Source: Chitinophagaceae bacterium | GTDB lineage: Bacteria; Bacteroidota; Bacteroidia; Chitinophagales; Chitinophagaceae | Assembly: GCA_023251285.1 (NCBI GenBank) | Contig: JAHEZB010000070.1 | Coordinates: 1-7,917, forward strand | Length of the DNA: 7,917 nucleotides | Reading direction: 5' to 3' | In this document: positions 1-5,834 of the stretch, one piece after another | Numbering within the stretch: position 1 is the stretch's first letter | Layout: every line of letters starts with the position of its first letter | Position numbers and translations under genes: made by a program | The notes under the pieces: generated by a model | Databases searched by the model: none | What the model saw: only the letters and a program-made list of their open reading frames with translations | What the model was told of the DNA's origin: nothing

Positions 1-296
1 TGAAATATGCAACAGAACAGATGAAATCTATTCCGGGATTGCGCATCATCGGCAATGCAAAAAATAAAGTGAGCCTTATTTCTTTTATCATAAAAAACAT
101 TCATCCGCAGGATGTAGGTGTATTATTAGACCACCAGGGAATCGCCGTGAGAACCGGCCACCACTGCACCCAGCCTTTGATGAACCGCTTTCAGATTCCG
201 GGAACTGTCCGTGCTTCTTTTGCCATGTACAATACAAAAGAAGAAGTGGACCGGCTGATTTCAGGAATTCAAAAATCTATAAAAATGCTGTCGTAA
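1..296 (+). CDS. sufS: Cysteine desulfurase SufS, C-terminal part (5' end outside the window)
   Basis: This is the last ~98 codons of a class II, PLP-dependent cysteine desulfurase; the reading frame is open from base 3 and ends with TAA at 294-296. The family removes sulfur from L-cysteine, leaving alanine and a persulfide on the enzyme for Fe-S cluster assembly in the cytoplasm. The visible signature is RTGHHCTQP, whose cysteine codon (165-167) corresponds to the catalytic, persulfide-carrying Cys of SufS. GTVRASFAMYNTKEEVD follows, containing the conserved substrate-carboxylate-binding Arg and the usual C-terminal helix. The PLP lysine lies upstream of the window. The ATG at 21 is internal, because the frame continues upstream with family-like sequence, so the true start is not visible. 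The sufE ATG begins on the base right after this stop, which implies one mRNA and probably translational coupling. The SufE and SufT neighbours support SufS over the related CsdA. Confidence 0.95.
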   Translation, partial: KYATEQMKSIPGLRIIGNAKNKVSLISFIIKNIHPQDVGVLLDHQGIAVRTGHHCTQPLMNRFQIPGTVRASFAMYNTKEEVDRLISGIQKSIKMLS

Positions 297-734
297 ATGA
301 ATGAAGATACCACGATAAAAGAAAGAGAGGAAGAGATAACAGATGAATTTTCTTTGTTTGATAGCTGGGAAGAAAAATATGAATACATCATTGATCTCGG
401 TAAAAGATTGGAGCCGTTGGATGACAAATTTAAGGTTGAAGAGAACATCATTAAAGGATGTCAGTCAACTGTTTGGCTGACCTCTGATTTTAAAAACGGA
501 AAGGTTTATTATCAAGCAGATAGTGATGCCATCATCGTAAAAGGACTAATAAGCATGTTGATTAAAGTATTATCCGGCCACAAGCCAGATGACATTCTCA
601 ATGCGAGACTTGATTTTATTAAAGACATTGGAATGATGACCCATTTGGCTCAAACACGTTCCAATGGTTTGCTTTCGATGGTAAAACAAATAAAAAATTA
701 CGCGTTGGCTTATAAATCGGCTGATGCGGCATAA
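297..734 (+). CDS. sufE: SufE sulfur acceptor / cysteine desulfuration protein
   Basis: This 145-residue protein has the usual length of SufE (E. coli SufE is ~138). SufE docks on SufS, takes the persulfide sulfur onto a single cysteine and passes it to the SufBCD scaffold. The signature loop is IKGCQSTVWL at residues 52-61, with acceptor Cys55. Upstream lies the typical helix containing YIIDLGKRLEPL (~30-41). The C-terminal half has the family pattern VKGLISMLIKVLSGHKPDDI followed by the LTQxRSNGL-like segment LAQTRSNGLLSMV. The first ~20 residues are highly charged and poorly conserved. The ATG directly abuts the sufS stop (TAA then ATG, no gap), leaving no room for an independent ribosome site, so re-initiation by terminating ribosomes is likely. 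CsdE is the paralogous alternative, but the sufS/sufT context favours SufE. Confidence 0.94.
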   Translation: MNEDTTIKEREEEITDEFSLFDSWEEKYEYIIDLGKRLEPLDDKFKVEENIIKGCQSTVWLTSDFKNGKVYYQADSDAIIVKGLISMLIKVLSGHKPDDILNARLDFIKDIGMMTHLAQTRSNGLLSMVKQIKNYALAYKSADAA

Positions 735-745
735 ATAAAAAAATT

Positions 746-1057
746 ATGGAAACAGAAGAATTAAAAGAGAAAGTGATTGCGGCATTGCATGAAATTTATG
801 ATCCTGAAATTCCTGTTGATATTTATGAATTGGGATTGATTTATGAAGTAGAGATTTTGCCGATCAATAATGTTCAGATCGTAATGACACTCACTGCTCC
901 AAGTTGCCCATCTGCACAGGAATTACCCGTGGAAGTAGAAGATAAAGTAAGAGCGATAGAAGGAGTAAACGATGTGCACGTTTCTGTAGTGTGGGATCCA
1001 CCATGGGACAGAAGTATGATGAGCGAAGTGGCCATGTTGGAATTGGGATTTATGTAA
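746..1057 (+). CDS. sufT: SufT-type Fe-S maturation protein (MIP18/DUF59 family)
   Basis: This 103-residue single-domain protein belongs to the MIP18/DUF59 family, which helps mature or deliver Fe-S clusters and is often encoded in suf operons. Visible motifs are DPEIPVDIYELGLIY (19-33), the defining N-terminal signature; LTAPSCPSAQELP (49-61) with the conserved Cys54; and VVWDPPWDRSMMSEVAMLELG near the C-terminus, the family's VxWDPPW...ARxxLG region. The length is that of a stand-alone DUF59 domain without a P-loop ATPase fusion. It starts 11 nt after sufE in an A/T-only spacer, so it is almost certainly co-transcribed with sufS-sufE. The family assignment is firm. The name SufT is the usual one in this context, but the exact target proteins cannot be read from sequence. 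Confidence 0.9.
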   Translation: METEELKEKVIAALHEIYDPEIPVDIYELGLIYEVEILPINNVQIVMTLTAPSCPSAQELPVEVEDKVRAIEGVNDVHVSVVWDPPWDRSMMSEVAMLELGFM

Positions 1058-1062
1058 TTTGA

Positions 1063-1090
1063 GCTTGAGGTTCAAGGTTAAAGATTGAGT
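1063..1090. repeat. Degenerate heptamer tandem repeat, locus 1
   Basis: Four consecutive 7-base units can be read as GCTTGAG, GTTCAAG, GTTAAAG and ATTGAGT. They fill much of the 71-nt gap between sufT and the rrf2-family gene. The same unit (GTTCAAG) and the same closing unit (wTTGAGT) recur at 2507-2534, which suggests a dispersed repeat type and not chance. No function is visible. Confidence 0.5.
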
Positions 1091-1128
1091 GTTTTTTGCT
1101 TTCAGCCTTTTCAATAAAAATATTCATC

Positions 1129-1635
1129 ATGAAAATCACATCACAGGAAGAATATGGTTTGCGGATATTGCTGCGCATCGCACGATGCCATGACGAAGAC
1201 AGTATGAGCATCCAGGCGTTGAGTGTCGCCGAAGGGTTGTCGCCTGCTTATGTTGCAAAGCTTACGAGAACATTGCGGCAGGCTGCATTTATTAATAGTA
1301 CACCGGGAAATATTGGTGGCTATATTTTAGCAAAGCCAGCAACAGAAATTAATATTAATAAGGTGCTGAAGACACTGGGTGGCTCATTATATTCCAAAGA
1401 TTTTTGCAGTGATTTTACCGGAGCAAGCAGACTTTGTACGAATTCTGTTGATTGTAGTGTTCGTTCGCTCTGGCAGATGATCCAGTTTTCTATTGATCAG
1501 TTATTGGATAAAATACAATTGAGCGATTTGATCGGAAATGAAAAAACCTCAGACAATCTTTTAAAACAATTGTTGCAGCAACATCAGTATAAGGCTGATA
1601 TGGAAGCTTCAATTCTAGGTGAGCAAGCGGGATAG
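1129..1635 (+). CDS. Rrf2-family transcriptional regulator with three candidate Fe-S cysteines (IscR/SufR-like)
   Basis: This is a 168-residue DNA-binding regulator of the Rrf2 family, which includes IscR, NsrR and RsrR. It opens with the family start MKITSQEEYGLRILLRIAR. A winged helix-turn-helix lies at ~28-50 (MSIQALSVAEGLSPAYVAKL), and the wing signature GNIGGYILAKPATEI at ~60-74. Three cysteines, C93, C103 and C109, sit where IscR has its [2Fe-2S] ligands (C92, C98, C104); the first gap is four residues longer here. The motif CSVRSLW follows the third cysteine, as in the family. The start at 1129 is chosen because the family N-terminus begins there. An in-frame ATG at 1096 would add 11 unrelated residues. 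The position 71 nt after sufT on the same strand suggests it senses Fe-S status and controls the suf genes. Its target promoter would lie upstream of the window, and the operator is not visible. Confidence 0.9.
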   Translation: MKITSQEEYGLRILLRIARCHDEDSMSIQALSVAEGLSPAYVAKLTRTLRQAAFINSTPGNIGGYILAKPATEININKVLKTLGGSLYSKDFCSDFTGASRLCTNSVDCSVRSLWQMIQFSIDQLLDKIQLSDLIGNEKTSDNLLKQLLQQHQYKADMEASILGEQAG

Positions 1636-1639
1636 TATC

Positions 1640-1684
1640 GTTCAGGCCGGCAAGGCAAGCGTCCCGACAGCAAATCAACTTTCA
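1640..1684 (-). repeat. 3'-end repeat, copy A (downstream of the esterase gene)
   Basis: On the minus strand the esterase stop (1682-1684) is followed after exactly 18 nt by the word GACGCTTGCCTT (1652-1663). The same word occurs exactly 18 nt after the stop of the other minus-strand gene (copy B, 2597-2642). Similarity continues on both sides: the + strand begins GTTC[A/G]GG in each copy and ends ACTTT at the stop. Copy A fills the 46-bp gap between the convergent rrf2-family and esterase genes. It may act as a processed or terminating 3' element or be a dispersed repeat; there is no clear U-tract. Confidence 0.6.
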
Positions 1685-2482
1685 ATCTACATCGTTTCCC
1701 CAACCCCATAATAAAAACTGTGGCATTGCACGCGCCCACGTAGTTATATTATGTTTTCCATCTTTTAATTCCAAATAGAAAACATCGGTTTGCGGATCAT
1801 ATCCTTTTTTCTCCAGTTCATTGATCAAAGCCAATGTGTCGTCAATAGAATCGATAATTCCATTGTTATTTCTATCAGCAGTTTCGTCCAAAGTTCCGGT
1901 TTCAAAAAAGAATTTCAACCACGGATAATATCCGCCGTTTTTGATTTCATTGTGGATGATGCGGTGCTTTTCTTCGGAAAAACCCGGATCGTCTTGCGGT
2001 ACTGTGCGCCACCAAAGTGATCCGCTAAATACGCCCACTTTTGAAAATTCATCCGGATGATTCCACACAATATCCAATGCACTCAATCCTCCGAGTGAAA
2101 ACCCACAAAATGACTTCTTTTTGAAAGATAAAATTTTATATTCTTTTTTGATGAAAGGAATTAATTCGTCTAAAATAAAACGGCTGTATAAAAAGGCTTT
2201 TGCTCCTTCGCCTTTATCATTTAGAACATTGGAAGTTCCATATTCGTTTTTTCTCTGCGGCCCGGAATGGATGCCCACACAGAGTAACGAAGTTATTTTA
2301 TCTGAAAGATCGCCCAAAATATGTTCAAAATCCATTGAGATGAGATCCTGTCCATCATTGATCAACAGAAGTTCCCATTCATTCAGGTTATTTTTTTCAG
2401 GAAAATAAAGATCAAGAGTAACTTCTCTTTCTAAAAATCCAGAAGCAATTATTTGCGTTTTGACAGAAGAACCAGTTTGCAT
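1682..2482 (-). CDS. Putative esterase (alpha/beta hydrolase, Fes/EstD-like family) with EF-hand-like loop
   Basis: This 266-residue protein belongs to the putative-esterase family (enterochelin-esterase-like alpha/beta hydrolases). The nucleophile elbow is CGFSLGGLSALD (126-137), with Ser129. IHSGPQRKNEYG (71-82) matches the family's strand-loop bearing IxxxxxRxxEY. Asp199 in GTLDETADR is the likely acid, and His244 in DGKHNITTWARAMPQFLLW the likely catalytic histidine. Between them lies DRNNNGIIDSID (203-214), a textbook 12-residue EF-hand/dockerin-type calcium loop with D, N, N, G, I, D and D at the expected positions. No signal peptide is visible, so it is probably cytoplasmic. The ATG at 2482 has no clear Shine-Dalgarno sequence. 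Eight bases upstream lies TATTTTTG (2490-2497, minus), matching the Bacteroidota -7 box but without a convincing -33 partner. It converges with the rrf2-family gene 46 bp away. The substrate (siderophore ester, acyl-sugar or other) cannot be told. Confidence 0.85.
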   Translation of the reverse strand: MQTGSSVKTQIIASGFLEREVTLDLYFPEKNNLNEWELLLINDGQDLISMDFEHILGDLSDKITSLLCVGIHSGPQRKNEYGTSNVLNDKGEGAKAFLYSRFILDELIPFIKKEYKILSFKKKSFCGFSLGGLSALDIVWNHPDEFSKVGVFSGSLWWRTVPQDDPGFSEEKHRIIHNEIKNGGYYPWLKFFFETGTLDETADRNNNGIIDSIDDTLALINELEKKGYDPQTDVFYLELKDGKHNITTWARAMPQFLLWGWGNDVD

Positions 2483-2506
2483 AGATGGTCAAAAATAGAA
2501 CTTTCT

Positions 2507-2534
2507 GTTCAAGGTTCCATGTTCAGGTTTGAGT
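2507..2534. repeat. Degenerate heptamer tandem repeat, locus 2
   Basis: Four 7-base units read on the + strand as GTTCAAG, GTTCCAT, GTTCAGG and TTTGAGT, located just upstream of the minus-strand esterase start. The first and last units match those of locus 1 (1063-1090). Being intergenic at both sites fits a spreading or slippage-derived short repeat. Confidence 0.55.
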
Positions 2535-2596
2535 AGGTGAACAAAGTCCGATCTTCAATTATAGCTGTATCACTCAGGCAGAAAAGTCTCCGGAAT

Positions 2597-2642
2597 GTTC
2601 GGGCTGCGGAAGGCAAGCGTCACGAACGGGGAGCCACTTTTA
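2597..2642 (-). repeat. 3'-end repeat, copy B (downstream of the membrane-protein gene)
   Basis: This copy contains the same 12-mer as copy A (2610-2621) at the same 18-nt distance from a stop codon (2640-2642). It can fold on itself: GTTCG at 2597-2601 is the perfect inverse of CGAAC at 2623-2627. Inside that, GCTGC and GCAAGC can pair with one bulge. No U-run follows on the minus strand, so a classical intrinsic terminator is not supported. Confidence 0.6.
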
Positions 2643-3080
2643 ATTTTTGTCATCATCCAAAAGGCATAAAGTGGTGGTAGCGAACACAACATGCGCAAGG
2701 ACCAAATGCTTATAAAAATCCTTAAAATGTATTTTCGGCGGATCAGGATGAAGGCTAAATGTTGCTTTCCAGATGCCAACTGCAACAACGCCATTTGCCA
2801 AACCCAAAACCACGCCGTCACGTACATTGGAATTAAGTTTCGTGTCTTTTAAAAGATACTGATAAATAATGGCAAAAGTGAGTCCTGTGGTACAATGTAA
2901 AATCCATCCGATCACTTTTGCCCGTGATTTTTTTATTTCAGGAACTGCTCTATAAACCATTTTACCTAATAATCTTGGTTCCCTGAAATCTTTGTTTTTT
3001 TTCCGTGATACCAGATAGCTGAATAAGGTCATTGCTGCAGTGCCAGCAGCAGCGGCGAGTATAAGATTCCCGGTTTTCAT
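2640..3080 (-). CDS. Small conserved membrane protein, four predicted helices, function unknown
   Basis: I cannot assign a function to this 146-residue protein. Four hydrophobic segments are visible at ~5-24, 55-77, 86-107 and 124-141. The first is followed by a positive cluster (SRKKNK), which would place that loop in the cytoplasm. The stretch between helices 3 and 4 and into helix 4 is rich in histidine (H111, H118, H125, H130) with the segment HPDPPKIHFKDFYKH. This might bind a metal or heme, but that is only suggested by composition. The N-terminus could be read as an uncleaved signal anchor. A weak promoter (3105-3134, minus) lies upstream, and a repeat (copy B) starts at the stop. The esterase is 157 nt downstream on the same strand, so co-transcription is possible but not shown. 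The overlapping minus-strand frame at 2570-2827 has no family-like features and is judged a shadow. Confidence 0.75.
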   Translation of the reverse strand: MKTGNLILAAAAGTAAMTLFSYLVSRKKNKDFREPRLLGKMVYRAVPEIKKSRAKVIGWILHCTTGLTFAIIYQYLLKDTKLNSNVRDGVVLGLANGVVAVGIWKATFSLHPDPPKIHFKDFYKHLVLAHVVFATTTLCLLDDDKN

Positions 3081-3104
3081 GAATTTTTTTTTGAAAGACG
3101 TCTA

Positions 3105-3134
3105 AAATACTATGCCAGATAAAAATTACACAAT
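3105..3134 (-). promoter_or_regulatory. Weak Bacteroidota-type promoter for the membrane-protein gene
   Basis: On the minus strand ATTG (3131-3134) is followed after 18 nt by TAGTATTT (3105-3112). This matches the TTTG / TANNTTTG pattern at 3 of 4 and 6 of 8 positions, 24 nt before the ATG. The match is imperfect, so it is tentative. Confidence 0.25.
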
Positions 3135-3194
3135 TCTGTCTTCTGTATAAATACTTTTTAGCACAAAGTTTGATGAACTTTTAAATAAAAACTT

Positions 3195-3467
3195 ATGTCA
3201 ACTTCAAAAACTACAACAGACCTGAATGTGATTAAAAAATGGGCCGAGCAACGGGATGGAAAACCCACCAAAGTAAAAGGAGTGGGAGGGAAGGACGATG
3301 GAATTATCCGTATCAATTTTCCGGGTTATTCCGGAGAGGATACACTTGAAGATATCTCCTGGGATGAATGGTACAAAATTTTTCAGGACCGCAAACTTGC
3401 ATTTCTATACCAAAACGAAACGGCCGACGGAAAAGAGAGCCGCTTTTTTAAATTGGTAGAACGATAA
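3195..3467 (+). CDS. Small conserved soluble protein of unknown function (90 aa)
   Basis: This is a compact acidic protein without membrane segments or signal peptide. I recognise it as one of a widespread family of ~90-residue bacterial proteins. The recurrent features are an N-terminal helix (DLNVIKKWAEQRDGKP), a glycine-rich turn (VKGVGGKDDG), the segment IRINFPGYSGEDTLEDISWDEW and the ending LAFLYQNETADGKESRFFKL. Members are often labelled only as hypothetical, and some carry misleading carbohydrate-enzyme names. The aromatic/acidic core suggests a small single-domain fold, and no catalytic motif is evident. It looks monocistronic: the upstream gene is divergent, and the next gene starts 145 nt later behind its own leader. 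A short inverted repeat, AAAGTT-N5-AACTTT (3165-3181), sits just upstream of the ATG. Its role is not known to me. Confidence 0.8.
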   Translation: MSTSKTTTDLNVIKKWAEQRDGKPTKVKGVGGKDDGIIRINFPGYSGEDTLEDISWDEWYKIFQDRKLAFLYQNETADGKESRFFKLVER

Positions 3468-3492
3468 AGATATTCTACAAAAGTTTTTGTTT

Positions 3493-3532
3493 AAAACCTT
3501 GCAGATCCAGGAAAATCGGTAGGGTTTTTTTT
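3493..3532 (+). terminator. Candidate intrinsic terminator after the 90-aa gene
   Basis: AAAACC (3493-3498) can pair with GGTTTT (3523-3528), and the strand runs into eight T residues (3525-3532). The stem is short, A/T-rich and has a large loop, so support is moderate. The position, 26 nt after the stop of the 90-aa gene, is right. Confidence 0.4.
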
Positions 3533-3545
3533 ATCCCAAAAATTA

Positions 3546-3570
3546 ATTTGCTACATTAGCAATAGCAAAT
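3546..3570. promoter_or_regulatory. Operator-like palindrome upstream of the ATP-grasp gene
   Basis: ATTTGCTA (3546-3553) is perfectly inverted as TAGCAAAT (3563-3570) around a 9-nt spacer. The spacer also holds TAGCAA (3557-3562), a second partner for TTGCTA with a 3-nt loop, making a TAGCAA-TAGCAA direct repeat. It ends 42 nt before the ATG at 3613 and overlaps TACATTAG (3552-3559), one mismatch from a -7 box. No T-run follows, so a regulator binding site is more likely than a terminator. Confidence 0.45.
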
Positions 3571-3612
3571 GTTTCAAAAGCGGCACATCATTTTTTTAAA
3601 TAAAAAAACATT

Positions 3613-4551
3613 ATGAAAAAGATTGGGATCTTGTTTGGTAAAGAAAGAAGTTTTCCGGAGGCGTTTATAGAAAGAGTAAATCAAAAAAAAGTGGAAGGAA
3701 TTATAGCGGAACCGGTTATCATCGATAAGTTGATGCAGGGAGAACCAAGTGGCTATGATGTGATCATTGACCGCATTTCGCAGGATGTGCCATTTTATCG
3801 CGCTTATCTGAAGAACGCGGCATTGAATGGCACAGCGGTGATCAATAATCCGTTTTGGTGGAGCGCTGATGAAAAATTTTTTAATAATTGCCTGATGACC
3901 AAACTTGATGTGCCGGTGCCGAAAACCGTACTCATTCCTTCCAGCGCCAGGCCAGCAGAAACTTCTGATCAATCTTTTTCAAATCTTACTTATCCGTTAG
4001 ACTGGGACCGTATTTTTGATTATATCGGATTTCCGGCTTACATGAAACCTCATGCAGGCGGTGGTTGGAAAAGCGTTTATAAAGTAACCGGTGTTGATGA
4101 TTTTTTTACGAAACACGGTGAAACCGGCGAGCTGGTCATGATGTTGCAGGAAGAAATCATTTTTGATGAATATTACCGCTGTTATTGCATTGGTGGAAAA
4201 GACATCCGGATCATGCCGTATGAGCCTCGTAATCCACATCACCTTCGCTATGCAGCAGATTTCAAACCGGATCACGAAAAAATAAATCAAATGACTGACA
4301 TCGTGTTGCGGATTTGTAAATTTTTGGGTTATGATTTCAACACTGTTGAACTGGCCATCAGGAATGGAGTACCATATGCCATTGACTTTTGCAATCCTGC
4401 ACCTGACGCCGATCTTGCCAGCGTTGGACAGGAAAATTTTGACTGGGTTGTAGAAACTGCTGCTAATTTTGCAATCGAAAAAGCGCAAACCTTAAAGGAA
4501 GGAGCGGATAATCTTACCTGGGGAGCGTTTATGAAAAAAAGTGTTTGTTAA
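3613..4551 (+). CDS. ATP-grasp (RimK/glutathione-synthetase-like) ligase, substrate unknown
   Basis: The 312-residue protein has the layout of an ATP-grasp enzyme, the fold that activates a carboxylate as acyl-phosphate and joins it to an amine or thiol. A Rossmann-like start (MKKIGILFGKERSF) leads to DVIIDRISQDVPFYRAYLKN (~49-68). Next comes INNPFWWSADEKFFNNCLMTKLDVPVPKT (~78-104), the usual region that introduces the ATP-binding lobe. FPAYMKPHAGGGWKSVYKV (140-158) supplies the probable ATP-contacting Lys145 and a glycine loop. LQEEIIFDEYYRCYCIGG (178-194) matches the strand lining the adenine site. ELAIRNGVPYAIDFCNPAPDAD (246-267) holds the likely magnesium ligands, D258 and N261. No partner biosynthesis gene is adjacent, so a peptide or amino-acid ligase role is only inferred. 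It appears monocistronic, with a palindrome upstream and a strong terminator downstream. Confidence 0.82.
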   Translation: MKKIGILFGKERSFPEAFIERVNQKKVEGIIAEPVIIDKLMQGEPSGYDVIIDRISQDVPFYRAYLKNAALNGTAVINNPFWWSADEKFFNNCLMTKLDVPVPKTVLIPSSARPAETSDQSFSNLTYPLDWDRIFDYIGFPAYMKPHAGGGWKSVYKVTGVDDFFTKHGETGELVMMLQEEIIFDEYYRCYCIGGKDIRIMPYEPRNPHHLRYAADFKPDHEKINQMTDIVLRICKFLGYDFNTVELAIRNGVPYAIDFCNPAPDADLASVGQENFDWVVETAANFAIEKAQTLKEGADNLTWGAFMKKSVC

Positions 4552-4586
4552 TTAGCGAATTTTGCCGATCTGCTGATCCGGTAAAG

Positions 4587-4612
4587 AAAGAAATAGCGTT
4601 ATTTCTTTTTTT
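4587..4612 (+). terminator. Intrinsic terminator after the ATP-grasp gene
   Basis: AAAGAAATA (4587-4595) pairs perfectly with TATTTCTTT (4600-4608) around the 4-nt loop GCGT, and the run of T continues to 4612. The stem can lengthen by further A-T and G-T pairs. It starts 35 nt after the stop at 4551 and separates this gene from the deacetylase. Confidence 0.75.
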
Positions 4613-4670
4613 ACTCATGTTGTAACTGATTATTTCAAATCTTCAGGTTGTTTCAAATAAATATTTTTTA

Positions 4671-5663
4671 ATGAAAAATGTCCTTTTTTTTCTTTTAGCA
4701 ATATCAATATGCTTTTCAGCCAAATCTCAGGATACTACTTATGCCGAACGATTGGGTTTTCCAAAAAATGCCCGCGTTGTCATTCTTCATATGGATGACG
4801 CAGGAATGTCTTTGAGTTCCAATCGTGGAATTGAAAAGGTGTTTGAAAAGGGAGTTGCCAATTCGACAAGTGTGATGATGCCTTGTCCATGGGTTCCACA
4901 AATCGTAAGGTATCTGGAATCGCATCGGGCAACAGATGCCGGATTGCATCTTACTTTAACCGCTGAATGGAAAGATTATCGCTGGGTTCCTTTGGCCGGA
5001 GGTGCTGCAGTTCCAGGTCTAACCGATTCCACTGGTTGTTTGTGGCGTGATGTGGCCGATGTAGTGAAACATGCTTCGGCAGAGGAAGTGGATAAAGAAA
5101 TACGGGCACAGTTGGACAGAGCACTTAAAATGGGCTTTCATCCGACACATCTCGATTCTCATATGGGAACTTTATTTGCCAGCCCGTCTTTTCTTCAAAA
5201 ATATATTTCCTTGGGTATTGAAAAACAGATCCCCGTTATGTTCCCAGGTGGCCATGATACTTACATTGGTAAGGAAATGAATCTCTCTGCAGAACAGATC
5301 CAGTATTTCCAAAACCTGGGCAAAACGATTTGGAATGGCGGATTACCACTTTTAGATGATCTGATGAATAGCAGTTATGACTGGGATCCGCCTTCGAATG
5401 TTAAAGATGATGCCAGCTTAACCAAATGGCGCGTGGCTTTATACGAAAAAGCAATGTTACAATTAAGACCAGGAGTCACAATGGTCATCATGCATTGTAC
5501 CGATCCTTCTTCCATTTTTTCAGACATAACCGATAGTGGGGAAAAAAGAAAAGCAGATATGCTGGCGATGCTTGATCCCGGATTTAAGAAATTTCTGAAA
5601 GACAATGGTTTTATATTAACAACCTGGCGTGAACTGATGGAAAGACGAAAGAAGGTGAAGTAA
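4671..5663 (+). CDS. Secreted ChbG/YdjC-family carbohydrate deacetylase
   Basis: This 330-residue protein starts with a signal peptide (MKNVLFFLLAISICFSAKSQ, cleavage near residue 20), so it acts in the periplasm or outside. The rest is the YdjC/ChbG family, metal-dependent deacetylases of N-acetylated sugars such as chito-oligosaccharides. Motifs in order: VVILHMDDAGMS (36-47) with the metal-site D42/D43; ANSTSVMMPCPW (63-74); DAGLHLTLTAEW (89-100) with H93; HPTHLDSHMGTLF (157-169) with H160, D162 and H164; and GVTMVIMHCTDPSS (268-281) with H275. All expected metal and acid-base residues seem present, so activity is likely. E. coli ChbG is cytoplasmic and ~250 residues, whereas this secreted form is longer. 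No chitobiose or glycan-uptake genes adjoin it, so the substrate is open. The ATG at 4671 is fixed by the signal peptide; the leader is A/T-rich without a Shine-Dalgarno sequence. Confidence 0.9.
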   Translation: MKNVLFFLLAISICFSAKSQDTTYAERLGFPKNARVVILHMDDAGMSLSSNRGIEKVFEKGVANSTSVMMPCPWVPQIVRYLESHRATDAGLHLTLTAEWKDYRWVPLAGGAAVPGLTDSTGCLWRDVADVVKHASAEEVDKEIRAQLDRALKMGFHPTHLDSHMGTLFASPSFLQKYISLGIEKQIPVMFPGGHDTYIGKEMNLSAEQIQYFQNLGKTIWNGGLPLLDDLMNSSYDWDPPSNVKDDASLTKWRVALYEKAMLQLRPGVTMVIMHCTDPSSIFSDITDSGEKRKADMLAMLDPGFKKFLKDNGFILTTWRELMERRKKVK

Positions 5664-5696
5664 TCCGATTCGGAGGATTGAAAATTTCCAGTAAAG

Positions 5697-5728
5697 GAAG
5701 AAATAACGCACATTCATGTTTTTCTTCG
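5697..5728 (+). terminator. Weak hairpin after the deacetylase gene
   Basis: GAAGAAA (starting ~5698) can pair with TTTCTTC (~5721-5727), enclosing a smaller ACAT-TC-ATGT hairpin. The T-run lies inside the stem and not after it, so this is only a tentative transcription end for the deacetylase gene. Confidence 0.25.
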
Positions 5729-5773
5729 TCATTTAATTTCAGCAAATTTTTTTTCAATTTCTCCTTTATACCT

Positions 5774-5803
5774 TTTGTTTTAAAAATTTTAGTTTTATTT
5801 TTG
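5774..5803 (+). promoter_or_regulatory. Consensus Bacteroidota promoter for the small membrane gene
   Basis: TTTG (5774-5777), an 18-nt spacer and TATTTTTG (5796-5803) match the primary-sigma pattern TTTG / TANNTTTG at every fixed base. The expected transcript start is near 5808-5811, ~25 nt before the ATG at 5835. Confidence 0.7.
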
Positions 5804-5834
5804 CCCTACATTTAAAAATATAAACTTCACAAAA

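Noticed and set aside
1096..1128. Earlier in-frame ATG as start of the Rrf2 gene
   Set aside because: The family N-terminus (MKIT...EEYGLR) begins at 1129, and the extra 11 residues look like translated intergenic DNA.
2570..2827. Minus-strand open frame of 85 codons overlapping the membrane-protein gene
   Set aside because: It overlaps the better-supported membrane protein in another frame, has an unusual Trp/Leu-rich composition, and its end runs through the repeat element (copy B).
3997..4488. Long minus-strand frame (163 codons) opposite the ATP-grasp gene
   Set aside because: The + strand frame has clear ATP-grasp motifs; the antisense frame shows no family features and is explained by codon bias.
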